Origin: Agromyces agglutinans | Lineage (GTDB): Bacteria; Actinomycetota; Actinomycetes; Actinomycetales; Microbacteriaceae | Length of the DNA: 64,000 nucleotides | Direction of reading: 5' to 3' | Assembly (NCBI RefSeq): GCF_009647605.1 | Contig: NZ_WJIF01000003.1 | Location: forward strand, 409,988 to 473,987 | Shown here: piece after piece, positions 24,635 to 33,688 of the stretch | Layout of the letters: every line of letters begins with the position of its first letter | Numbering within the stretch: the stretch's first letter is position 1 | Made by a program: the position numbers and the translations under genes | Notes under the pieces: generated by a model | Database searches by the model: none | Told to the model about the DNA's origin: nothing | Seen by the model: the letters and a program-made list of their open reading frames with translations, nothing else

Positions 24635-25443
24635 TGTTCGTCACCACCTCCTACGGCGACGACGACGTCGTGCCCGCGGGCATCCGCGATCGGTACGAAT
24701 GGATCGAGACGGGCAGCGCCGCCGCGATCCTGAAGGCGCTCGCTCCGCACGAGTGGGCCGACCTGCTGAGCGTGCTCGACGGCTTCGCGCTGGCGCCGAA
24801 CCGGTGGCTCGTCGCCGGCGGCAACAAGGGCGACATCGCCGCCGACCTCGACGCGCGCTTCCGGCGCCTCGGCTGGCTCGAGACGCGCATCGACGTCGCC
24901 GTGCAGGGCTACCTGTTCACCGACTTCGCGAAGAAGGGCACCGACCGCGTCGCGCGGTCGCGCGCCGAGGGCGAGTCGCTGTACCTCGAGGGCTACCGCG
25001 TCGACAACCACAAGGGCCGCATGATCGTCGACATCGAGTGGAACGCGAAGGACGGCAACCTCGACCGCGACATGGCGGCGTACCGCTCGTGGTACGAGTT
25101 CGGGCTGATCGACGGCGCCGTGATCATCACGAAGGACCGCAAGCCCCTGCTCGACCTCGCCCGCGAGGTCTGGACCCGCCACCAGGCGACGGTGCCGGTC
25201 GCCGAGCGCTCCGCCAAGCTTCCCGTCGACCTCACCTCGACGACGACCACGTCGTTCGACAAGGCGACCGAGCGCATCCGACGCGGTGGGGCGGGCACCT
25301 GCCCACTGCTCGTGATCGGCGTCGGCCGCGAGGCGTGGGACGGCTCGGACTTCACACTCGCGCCCGAGACCGACCCGGCCGGCGACACCCCATTGGCCGG
25401 TTTCGACGACGAGCTCGCGACCGGCGACGGGTCGGCCGGGTGA
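24634..25443 (+). CDS. BglII/BstYI-family restriction endonuclease-like protein
   Basis: A 269-aa protein resembling type II restriction enzymes of the BglII/BstYI family, which cut GATC-centred sites. The central block is diagnostic: D124 in GYRVDNHKG, then D133-I-E135-W-N137-A-K139-D140, followed by LDRDMAAYRSWYEFGLIDGAVIIT. Known members share this EWN-KD-FDRDL layout at the PD-(D/E)XK-type active site. It is followed 29 bp downstream by an MT-A70 methyltransferase, the expected partner. Specificity is unknown: AGATCT is present in the window (for example 24153-24158), so cognate DNA would need protection. Last 30 residues are disordered-looking. Confidence 0.8.
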   Translation: MFVTTSYGDDDVVPAGIRDRYEWIETGSAAAILKALAPHEWADLLSVLDGFALAPNRWLVAGGNKGDIAADLDARFRRLGWLETRIDVAVQGYLFTDFAKKGTDRVARSRAEGESLYLEGYRVDNHKGRMIVDIEWNAKDGNLDRDMAAYRSWYEFGLIDGAVIITKDRKPLLDLAREVWTRHQATVPVAERSAKLPVDLTSTTTTSFDKATERIRRGGAGTCPLLVIGVGREAWDGSDFTLAPETDPAGDTPLAGFDDELATGDGSAG

Positions 25444-25459
25444 CGTCGGCGGCCTCGCC

Positions 25460-25465
25460 TACACT
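25460..25465 (+). promoter_or_regulatory. Leaderless -10 box for MT-A70 methyltransferase
   Basis: TACACT, 7 nt, ATG at 25473. A separate promoter for the methyltransferase would allow expression before the nuclease. Confidence 0.5.
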
Positions 25466-25472
25466 CGGATCG

Positions 25473-26141
25473 ATGACCTCCCCACTCCGCGCCGACGTCG
25501 AGCCCACGCCGTTCACCCCGCTGCCGTGGGTCGACGGGGGGTTCAAGACGGTGCTCGCAGATCCGCCGTGGCGGTTCGCGAACCGCACGGGCAAGGTCGC
25601 CCCCGAGCACCGCCGCCTCGACCGGTACGACACGATGAGCCTCGACGAGATCAAGGCGCTGCCGCTCGACGAGCACACCGCGACCGACTCGCACCTCTAC
25701 CTGTGGGTGCCCAACGCGCTGCTGCCCGAGGGCATCGAGGTCATGCAGGCGTGGGGCTACCGGTACGTCTCGAACGTCGTGTGGGCCAAGCGCCGCAAAG
25801 ACGGCGGTCCCGACGGCCGCGGGGTCGGCTTCTACTTCCGCAACGTCACCGAGCTGATCCTGTTCGGCGTCAAGGGCCGCATGCGCACGCTGCCGCACGC
25901 CCGCAGCCAGGTCAACATGATCGAGACGCGCAAGCGCGAGCACTCGCGCAAGCCCGACGAGCAGTACGCCTTCATCGAGTCGTGCTCGCCCGGACCGTAC
26001 CTCGAGTTGTTCGCTCGGCACGCGCAGCCCGGGTGGCAGGTGTGGGGGAACGAGTCCGACGTCGAAGAGGTGCGCGGCAAGGTGCACCGGGGCTACGAGG
26101 GCGGTCCGATCGAGGCTCCGGCCGCCGTCGAGTACGCCTAG
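25473..26141 (+). CDS. MT-A70 family DNA adenine-N6 methyltransferase
   Basis: A 222-aa S-adenosylmethionine-dependent methyltransferase. The catalytic DPPW (30-33) sits in KTVLADPPWRF, followed by YDTMSLDEIKALP, LYLWVPNALL and GRMRTLPHARSQVNMI..REHSRKPDEQY, all landmarks of the MT-A70 family, whose bacterial members methylate adenine in DNA. It lies after a BglII-like nuclease gene, so the pair is likely a type II restriction-modification system. ATG at 25473 is preceded by a TACACT box; upstream in-frame codons overlap the nuclease gene out of frame. Confidence 0.9.
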   Translation: MTSPLRADVEPTPFTPLPWVDGGFKTVLADPPWRFANRTGKVAPEHRRLDRYDTMSLDEIKALPLDEHTATDSHLYLWVPNALLPEGIEVMQAWGYRYVSNVVWAKRRKDGGPDGRGVGFYFRNVTELILFGVKGRMRTLPHARSQVNMIETRKREHSRKPDEQYAFIESCSPGPYLELFARHAQPGWQVWGNESDVEEVRGKVHRGYEGGPIEAPAAVEYA

Positions 26142-26202
26142 CCGCGAGGCGATCCGCGCCGACGCCCTCCGATTCCCGAGCATCATTCAGGAATTGGGGG
26201 CC

Positions 26203-26208
26203 TAGGAT
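26203..26208 (+). promoter_or_regulatory. Leaderless -10 box for HAD phosphatase
   Basis: TAGGAT, 6 nt, GTG at 26215. Confidence 0.55.
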
Positions 26209-26214
26209 GTCACG

Positions 26215-26904
26215 GTGACTTCGACCCTCTCCACCCAGCCGGCCCCCGCGCCCACGCGCACCTGGTCGGCCGTGCTCTTCGACCTCGACGGCACCATCGT
26301 CGACTCCGAGACCGAGATCACGAACTCCCTCGCCCACACGTTCAGCTCCATGGGCCTGCCGGTGCCCGACGACGAGGCGCTGCGCGCGTTCGTCGGCCCG
26401 CCGCTGCTCGACAGCCTCCGCATGACGGCCGGCTTCACCGACGCCGACGCCTGGGAGGCGCTGAACGTCTACCGCGACCACTACGCCGACCACCTGCTCG
26501 CCTCCCCGGTCTTCCCGGGCGTCGCTGGGGTGCTCGAGCGGCTGCACGCCGCCGGCGTGCCCGTCGCGCTCGCGACCTCGAAGCCCGAGTCGATGGCCCG
26601 ACGCGTGCTCGATCACGCCGGGCTCGCGTCGTACTTCACGGTGATCGCGGGTGCGAGCGACGACGAGGAGCGCAGCACCAAGGCCGACGTCGTCGCCCAC
26701 GCGCTCGGCGGCCTGCAGGCGCTCGGCATCGACACGAGCCACGCCGTCATGGTCGGCGACCGCGGTTACGACACGCTCGGCGCCGCGGCCAACGGCGTGC
26801 CGACCATCCTCGTCGAGTGGGGCTACGGCTCCCCCGCCGAGGCATCCGACGCCCTCGCGGTCGTGCACTCGGCCGACCAGCTGCGCACCCTGCTGCTCGG
26901 TTGA
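26215..26904 (+). CDS. HAD family phosphatase (phosphoglycolate phosphatase-like)
   Basis: A 229-aa haloacid-dehalogenase hydrolase. Motif I is FDLDGTIVDSE (Asp nucleophile), motif II LATSKPES, and motif III/IV MVGDRGYDTLGAAANG. The small helical cap between motifs I and II is of the subtype seen in Gph, PpaX and beta-phosphoglucomutase. The exact phosphoester substrate cannot be assigned. The GTG start is leaderless in appearance. A perfect 26-bp palindrome follows the gene. Confidence 0.88.
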   Translation: MTSTLSTQPAPAPTRTWSAVLFDLDGTIVDSETEITNSLAHTFSSMGLPVPDDEALRAFVGPPLLDSLRMTAGFTDADAWEALNVYRDHYADHLLASPVFPGVAGVLERLHAAGVPVALATSKPESMARRVLDHAGLASYFTVIAGASDDEERSTKADVVAHALGGLQALGIDTSHAVMVGDRGYDTLGAAANGVPTILVEWGYGSPAEASDALAVVHSADQLRTLLLG

Positions 26905-26909
26905 TCGCA

Positions 26910-26935
26910 GCGCGCCCGCCGGCCGGCGGGCGCGC
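26910..26935. terminator. Perfect 26-bp palindrome between convergent genes
   Basis: The arms GCGCGCCCGCCGG and CCGGCGGGCGCGC form an exact 26-bp palindrome with no spacer, 6 bp after the HAD gene and before the convergent lipoprotein gene. A strong GC hairpin acting as a bidirectional terminator is likely. Confidence 0.6.
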
Positions 26936-26973
26936 GAAGCCGGCCGGCGGTGTCCGCCGAGGCATCCGCCCGT

Positions 26974-27414
26974 CTACGACGCCTCGGTGACCTCGACGGT
27001 GAACTCGACGACGTCGCCGGTCTCGCCGTTCTCGAGCACGACCTCGGTCTCGCCCGGGGCGAGCGCCTCGATGCCCGGGTCGAACTGCGCGCTGCCGTCG
27101 TCGCGGCCGGGGATGAACGTCGCGATCGACTCGTCGGCGATGTCCGCCGTCCAGGCGGTGTACGTCTCGTCGTCACCCGTCAGGTCGATCACGTTGCCGG
27201 CGTCGACCTCGATCGTCGTGCCGTCGACCTCGGCGAGGTCGACGACGACGGGCGCAACCATGGATGCCCCCGGCTCCGCCGACGACGGATCGTCGGTCGC
27301 CGCAGATGAGCAAGCGGCGAGCATCGCCAGCGCCGCCAGAGCCATGGATGCCGCGACCGCGCGCCGAACGGATGCCACCCGAGCGGCCGCCACACGCTGC
27401 GAATCGTCGACCAT
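26974..27414 (-). CDS. Putative lipoprotein, unknown function
   Basis: A 146-aa protein with an N-terminal basic region, hydrophobic core and lipobox MLAAC (Cys about 35). The mature part is acidic, Val/Asp-rich, and reads like a single Ig-like or BIG2-type beta domain (IEVDAGNVIDLTGDD...TFIPGRDDGSAQFDPGIEALAPGETEVVL). It probably sits on the outer face of the membrane. No enzymatic motif is seen. The start at ATG 27414 gives the complete lipoprotein signal; Met at 24 is possible but would shorten the signal. Confidence 0.72.
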   Translation of the reverse strand: MVDDSQRVAAARVASVRRAVAASMALAALAMLAACSSAATDDPSSAEPGASMVAPVVVDLAEVDGTTIEVDAGNVIDLTGDDETYTAWTADIADESIATFIPGRDDGSAQFDPGIEALAPGETEVVLENGETGDVVEFTVEVTEAS

Positions 27415-27663
27415 GTCGCCCCCTCCGACCGGATGCCCCGCATCGACTCCACCGTAACGGCTTCGGCGCAGGAAATACGAGCAATCCGGGATTCACGCGC
27501 CGATTCTTTGTGAGCGACGCAGCGACTGCGCGGATTCTCAGCCGATCCAAAGGAACCTCTTCCCCCGAACGGGGCACGCGGGCAGGATGCCCACTACGTC
27601 CGTCCACTCGCCGGACGTCGTTCATGCCCACGGCAACCCCGTGCGGCACTTGGAGGGAGAAAT

Positions 27664-30564
27664 ATGTCACATCGGACCCCGCGCGCGCGGAGGCGCGTGC
27701 TGGCGTCGATCCCGTTGATCGCCCTCGCGGCCGGAGGCCTCACGGCCTTCAGCGCGAGCGCGGCGACGGCGGCGCCCGCACCGTACTCCGCGCCGGTCAT
27801 CGCCGACGACGAGTACTACATGAACTACGTCGCCCCCCGCGCCGAAGCCGCCTTCGGCACCGACGAGGAGGCCCTGTTCGACATCCACGGCAACAAGCTC
27901 ACGGGTGATGGCGCGCCCGACGTCGGCGCGGCGCTCGAGGCCGCAGAGGCGATCGACGAGAAGTTCGCCCAGGGCAACCCGCAGGCCGCCGAAGGCCTGG
28001 CGATGCTCGAGAGCGAGTCGATCCGCAGCGGCAAGAGCCCGAAGGAACTCCGCAAGGAGCGCGGTCACGACCACGGCAAGGGCCACGGCAAGAAGCCGAA
28101 GAAGCCCAACTACAAGCAGGCCGACGAGACGCAGGAGGCCAAGCTCCTGACCATCCTGGTCGAGTTCGAGGAGAACGCGAACGACGACTTCAGCGACCTG
28201 TACGTGCCGACCGAGTGGGGCGCGACGACGTGCATGCCCGGCTCGGTGCAGAACGGTCCGCTGCACAACAACATCCCGAACCCGGCCGACTACGAGCTCG
28301 AGGACAACAACTCGATGTGGGTGCCCGACTTCTCGTCGGAGCACTACAACACGATGCTGTTCACCGAAGAGGGCATCACCGAGCGCGTTCGCACCGACCT
28401 CACGGGTCCCGACGGCAAGCCCGGGTTCGACATCTCCGGCTACACGATGAAGAACATGTACGAGGAGATGTCGCACGGCGCCTACACGGTGACCGGTGAG
28501 GCCACCCCGTGGATCAAGGTGCCGCACTCCGAGGCCTACTACGGCGCGACGGTCTGCCACCTCAACGACGAGGGCGTCTACGAGGCCGGCCCCATGCAGG
28601 ACATGCAGGGCCACCCCGACAACCCGCTCGGCCCGGGCCAGCTGCCCATCGACGCGGTCGCGGCGCTCGCGGAGGCGCAGCCCGACTTCCCGTGGGCCGA
28701 CTACGACATCGAGGACCAGGGCGACCGTGACGAGGACGGCAACGTGCTCGAGCCCGACGGCGTGATCGACCACGTCGTGCTCGTGCACGCCGGTGAGGAC
28801 AAGTCGGGAGGCGGCGGCGCGGAGACCACGTACGCGCTCTGGGCGCACTCGTCGGCGGTCGCCGGCGGTGCCTCGATCCCCGGCACCGACCTCAAGCTGT
28901 CGAACTACATCGTGCAGCCCGAGGACTCGGGCGTCGGCGTGTTCGCGCACGAGTACGGCCACGACCTCGGCCTGCCCGACCTGTACGACACCTCCGGCGC
29001 GGGCGACTCCGACGTCGACTTCTGGGATCTCATGAGCTCGGGTTCGCACTCGGGCCCGATCTTCCAGTCGATGCCGACTCACATGGGCCTCTGGGACAAG
29101 TGGGTGCTCGGCTGGGCCGACCCGCTCGAAGTGAACCCGGGCGATGACGAGCTGACCGTGAAGGTGGGCCAGAACTCGCGGCCGCTCAAGGGCACCGAGG
29201 ACGGCGTGAAGATCAACCTGCCCGACAAGGTCGTCACCCTGGCCGAGCCGCACAGCGGCGAGAACATGTGGTACACCGGCGCCGACCAGGACTGGGGCGA
29301 CATCCGCCTCAGCCGCACGATCGACGTGCCGAACGCCGCCGACGCCAAGTTCTGGATGTGGAACGACTACGTCATCGAGGAGGACTGGGACTTCGGCTTC
29401 GTCGAGGTCTCGACCGACGGCGGCGCGACGTGGACCGAGCACAAGGTCTACGACGAGGCCGGCACGCTCGTCTCGACCGATGACGGCTACGCCGACCCCA
29501 ACGGCAACATGGCCACGTTCGGCACGGCCGAGGGTGCTCCGAAGCAGTACGGGCTCACCGCGAGCTCGCACGGCTGGCGCCACGACTACATCGACGTGTC
29601 CGCGTACGCGGGTCAGACGGTCGACATCCGCCTGCGCCTCGCGACCGACGCGGCCTACCAGGACCGCGGCTGGTTCGTCGACGACCTCGCCGTGACCGGC
29701 GGCGGCACGACCGTCTGGAGCGACGACGTCGAGCAGGGCGACAACGGCTGGACGACCGAGGTCACCTCGTTCACCACGACGACCGGCCCCGGCTGGCGTC
29801 AGGACACCGGCACGTCGACCAACGCGCAGTACTACCTGGTCGAGTGGCGCAACTTCGACGGGTTCGACGAAGGCCTGAAGCACGCGTACAACAGCGTGTA
29901 CCAGGAGGGTGCGTGGAAGGTCGAGAAGCTGGCGTACAACGCGCCGGGCATGCTCGTCTGGTACCGCGACACCACCTACGGCAACTCGAACCAGATCACC
30001 GCGAATGAGACGGCCCTGCCCAGCTACGGCGCGAAGGGCGGCCTGTTGATCGTCGACAGCCACTTCAACCCGCTGCAGCGCACGGGCGCGGCCGCCGACG
30101 TCGACCCGTCGACGCTCAACGTGATGCCGTCGCGGGCGCAGTCCTCGAACGCGGCGTTCGGCCTCACGAAGACGTACCCCTTCACGGAGTGCATCGTCGA
30201 CGCGGCGCTCACCGAGTACTGCACCGAGATCGGCCAGCTCGACCCGGTGAGCACCTTCACCGACGACCAGGGCTGGGTCCCCGGCTTCGCGCTGAACGAG
30301 GCCACCGGCCAGCTGTTCTACCGCGACCGGGATGCCTCGACGGTCGTGCCGTCGGTCGGCAACGCCCAGTACACGACCCCGCTGTACGACCTGCAGGGCA
30401 ACCGCCTGCCGGCGTACGACGGCGAGGACATCGGACTCGGGCCGTTCGGCTCGGGCAACCCGGCGGACTCGGGCGTGGGCTACGGCACCGTCGTCTCGGT
30501 CAAGAAGGCCATGAAGGGCAACACCTCGGCGCTGATCAGCATCGTCCCGCCCACGGCGGGCTGA
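27664..30564 (+). CDS. Secreted M6 family metalloprotease (immune inhibitor A-like)
   Basis: A 966-aa extracellular zinc protease. Signal peptide spans about residues 1-39 (hydrophobic core IPLIALAAGGLTAFS, cleavage near TAAPA). A propeptide with a basic His/Lys-rich linker (HDHGKGHGKKPKKP) follows. The catalytic domain has HEYGHDLGLPDLYDT (429-443) with the HExxH zinc ligands. C-terminal to it are jelly-roll domains (WMWNDYVIEEDWDFGFVEVSTDGG; RGWFVDDLAVTGG) typical of InhA. RBS GGAGGG lies 6 nt upstream of ATG. Family members degrade host or environmental proteins; here a scavenging role is likely. Confidence 0.95.
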   Translation: MSHRTPRARRRVLASIPLIALAAGGLTAFSASAATAAPAPYSAPVIADDEYYMNYVAPRAEAAFGTDEEALFDIHGNKLTGDGAPDVGAALEAAEAIDEKFAQGNPQAAEGLAMLESESIRSGKSPKELRKERGHDHGKGHGKKPKKPNYKQADETQEAKLLTILVEFEENANDDFSDLYVPTEWGATTCMPGSVQNGPLHNNIPNPADYELEDNNSMWVPDFSSEHYNTMLFTEEGITERVRTDLTGPDGKPGFDISGYTMKNMYEEMSHGAYTVTGEATPWIKVPHSEAYYGATVCHLNDEGVYEAGPMQDMQGHPDNPLGPGQLPIDAVAALAEAQPDFPWADYDIEDQGDRDEDGNVLEPDGVIDHVVLVHAGEDKSGGGGAETTYALWAHSSAVAGGASIPGTDLKLSNYIVQPEDSGVGVFAHEYGHDLGLPDLYDTSGAGDSDVDFWDLMSSGSHSGPIFQSMPTHMGLWDKWVLGWADPLEVNPGDDELTVKVGQNSRPLKGTEDGVKINLPDKVVTLAEPHSGENMWYTGADQDWGDIRLSRTIDVPNAADAKFWMWNDYVIEEDWDFGFVEVSTDGGATWTEHKVYDEAGTLVSTDDGYADPNGNMATFGTAEGAPKQYGLTASSHGWRHDYIDVSAYAGQTVDIRLRLATDAAYQDRGWFVDDLAVTGGGTTVWSDDVEQGDNGWTTEVTSFTTTTGPGWRQDTGTSTNAQYYLVEWRNFDGFDEGLKHAYNSVYQEGAWKVEKLAYNAPGMLVWYRDTTYGNSNQITANETALPSYGAKGGLLIVDSHFNPLQRTGAAADVDPSTLNVMPSRAQSSNAAFGLTKTYPFTECIVDAALTEYCTEIGQLDPVSTFTDDQGWVPGFALNEATGQLFYRDRDASTVVPSVGNAQYTTPLYDLQGNRLPAYDGEDIGLGPFGSGNPADSGVGYGTVVSVKKAMKGNTSALISIVPPTAG

Positions 30565-30584
30565 CGCTGACGACCTGAACCGGC

Positions 30585-30616
30585 GGAGGGCCGGAGCCTT
30601 CGGGCTCCGGCCCTCC
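30585..30616 (+). terminator. Rho-independent-type terminator with UUCG tetraloop
   Basis: A perfect 14-bp stem (30585-30598 with 30603-30616) closed by TTCG, 20 bp after the M6 protease stop. The U-tract is absent, as is common in actinobacteria. Confidence 0.85.
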
Positions 30617-30692
30617 GTCGTGCGCGGCGCGGCCACCGCGGTGGCATCCGCCCGCCGGGCGTCGCCGCCGCGGCCTGTGGCACGCTGGAACG

Positions 30693-31997
<1,305 letters not shown>

Positions 31998-32036
31998 GCT
32001 TGCCGGAAGCGGATCTCACGCTCGTTCGGCCGGCCG

Positions 32037-32080
32037 CCCACGCCCGCCCGCCCACGCCCGCCCACGCCCGCCCACGCCCG
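32037..32080. repeat. 10-bp tandem repeat CCCACGCCCG
   Basis: CCCACGCCCG occurs at 32037 and then three times in exact tandem from 32051 to 32080. It lies in the 164-bp gap between pepT and the convergent TetR gene. Confidence 0.8.
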
Positions 32081-32083
32081 CCC

Positions 32084-32142
32084 GCGAGCGGACGCCAACG
32101 GCGGGTCCGACCATCCGCTGAGCGTAGATGGCGTCCGTTCGC
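32084..32142. terminator. Long inverted repeat between convergent genes
   Basis: Arms at 32084-32097 and 32129-32142 pair over 14 bp with one G.U wobble, around a 31-nt loop. It sits between pepT and the TetR gene, where a bidirectional terminator is expected. The large loop is unusual for a terminator. Confidence 0.5.
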
Positions 32143-32161
32143 GGCGGCGGGAGGTCAAGGG

Positions 32162-32830
32162 TCAGGCGGTCGGCGCGGCGCGCGCAGCGCCCGCGGCGAG
32201 CCATCCGTCGACGGCGTGCTCGACCGCTCGACGGAACTCGGCGTCATCGCCCGTGCGCAGGCCGAGCGCGACGCCCGCATCGGTGATCGGGCGGGCGGGC
32301 GCGTCACTCCAGAGCGTGGCCGCCTCGCCGTCGACGGATGCCTCGGCCCACGCCGTCTCGATGGCGACGTGCCCGAGCACCTGGGCGAAGAGCGCGTGCG
32401 CGGCTCGTGCGGCGTCGTCGGTCGCCAGGCCCGCTTCGGCGAAGGCGGCGCCGAGCCGTTCGGCGAGCGTGAGCGCCCTGGATCCGTCGAGCGGGCCGCT
32501 CGTGACGAGCGCGATCGCTCCGGGGTGTTCGCGCAGGCGCGCGCGCAGCGCGACCGCGGACTCGATGAGGAGGGCCCGGGCGGCGGGGGCGGCGGGCGCG
32601 CCGTCGGCCGGTTCGGCGGATGCCTCGACGCCGGCCAGCAGCTGCTCGACCATCGCACCGAGCAGCGCGCGCTTGGAGTCGAAGTAGGTGTACATCGCCG
32701 TCGGCGTGAGGCCGAGCGCGGCCGCGACGCCCCGCACCGAGACGGCGGCGAACCCCTTCTGTTCGAGGATCTCGAACGCAGCGGCGATGATGTCGCTCTG
32801 CGCGATGCTGCGGCGCGGGCCGGGCTTCAT
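32162..32830 (-). CDS. TetR/AcrR family transcriptional regulator
   Basis: A 222-aa regulator with the N-terminal TetR helix-turn-helix (IIAAAFEILEQKGFAAVSVRGVAAALGLTPTAMYTYFDSKRALL, about residues 13-56) and a ligand-binding helical domain with WHG-like C-terminal part. ATG at 32830 has GAGGAG about 9 nt upstream. No divergent target gene is adjacent: the 359-bp upstream gap holds no gene, so its regulon is unclear. Confidence 0.88.
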   Translation of the reverse strand: MKPGPRRSIAQSDIIAAAFEILEQKGFAAVSVRGVAAALGLTPTAMYTYFDSKRALLGAMVEQLLAGVEASAEPADGAPAAPAARALLIESAVALRARLREHPGAIALVTSGPLDGSRALTLAERLGAAFAEAGLATDDAARAAHALFAQVLGHVAIETAWAEASVDGEAATLWSDAPARPITDAGVALGLRTGDDAEFRRAVEHAVDGWLAAGAARAAPTA

Positions 32831-33189
32831 GCGGTGGGGCTCCTCGGGGTCCTCCCCACCGTACCCGGCGGCGTCGGGCCGGAGTTTCGGGCGACGTTTC
32901 GGGTGGCACGAACGATCGGCGGCGGCGCAGTAGCGCGAATTCGCAGGACGAGCCGCGCCATACGTCCCGTGAGAGGGGTATGACGCGTCGTGTCCTGCAC
33001 ACTCGGGCGCGCTCCCAAGGTCGGGACCGCAGCGACCGACCGGTGCTGTGACGCACCGCCATCGCGATGCCGCGCCCACGGCGCCCGCAGCGTCCACAGG
33101 GTCTGCAGCACCGCGGCACCCGCGGCACCCGCGGCACCCGCGGCACCCGCGGGCCGGGCCCGGATCAGCCCGCCGACCGCGGCGCCGCG
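32831..33189. other. 359-bp intergenic region with 9-bp tandem repeat
   Basis: No convincing gene is seen. The only structure is a tandem 9-mer CGCGGCACC repeated four times at 33112-33147. TetR transcription should begin from the left part of this gap, but I see no clear operator palindrome. Confidence 0.6.
33112..33147. repeat. 9-bp tandem repeat CGCGGCACC x4
   Basis: Four exact tandem copies immediately downstream (3' side) of the glutathione peroxidase gene. Confidence 0.8.
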
Positions 33190-33684
33190 TCAGGCCGCGG
33201 CTTCGGCGAGCGCCCGCTCGATCGCGGCGATGACCGCGGGGTCGTCGGGCTCGACCTTCGGCCGGAACCGCGTGACGGTGCGGTCGGGCGCGATGAGGAA
33301 CTTCTCGAAGTTCCAGATCACCTTGCCGGCCTTGCCGGAGGCATCCGGAGTCCGCTTGAGCTCGGTGTAGAGCGGATGCTCCTTCTTGCCGTTGACCCGT
33401 ACCCGGTCGACGATCGGGAACGTGATGCCCCACGTGGTCGAGCAGTACTCCGAGATCGCCTCGTTGGTCGAGAGCTCTTGGAGGAACTGGTTGCTCGGGA
33501 AGCCGATCACCGTGAAGCCGCGGTCGCCGTACTGCTTCTGCAGCTCTTCGAGCTTCGCGTACTGCGGCGCGAGGCCGCACCGCGACGCGACGTTGACGAC
33601 GAGCACGGCCTTGCCGGCGTAGTCGGCGAGCGAGGTGGTGCCGCCGCTCATGGTGGTGATGGGGATGTCGTCGATGACCGTCAT
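33190..33684 (-). CDS. Glutathione peroxidase family (thiol peroxidase)
   Basis: A 164-aa Cys-type GPx homologue that reduces hydroperoxides. The peroxidatic Cys36 lies in NVASRCGLAP; the supporting residues Gln66 (FPSNQF) and Trp124-Asn125 (WNFEKF) complete the catalytic set. Cys81 could resolve the disulfide. Actinobacteria lack glutathione in most cases, and such proteins use thioredoxin, so a thioredoxin peroxidase role is likely. Confidence 0.95.
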   Translation of the reverse strand: MTVIDDIPITTMSGGTTSLADYAGKAVLVVNVASRCGLAPQYAKLEELQKQYGDRGFTVIGFPSNQFLQELSTNEAISEYCSTTWGITFPIVDRVRVNGKKEHPLYTELKRTPDASGKAGKVIWNFEKFLIAPDRTVTRFRPKVEPDDPAVIAAIERALAEAAA

Positions 33685-33688
33685 ACCG

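Noticed and set aside
24634-26141. Avoidance of RGATCY sites as proof of restriction specificity
   Set aside because: AGATCT and GGATCC occur within the window (for example AGATCT at 24153-24158), so no avoidance is visible by eye; specificity remains open.
32037-32080. Tandem repeat considered as CRISPR-like
   Set aside because: Units are 10 bp without spacers, and no cas genes are present in the window.
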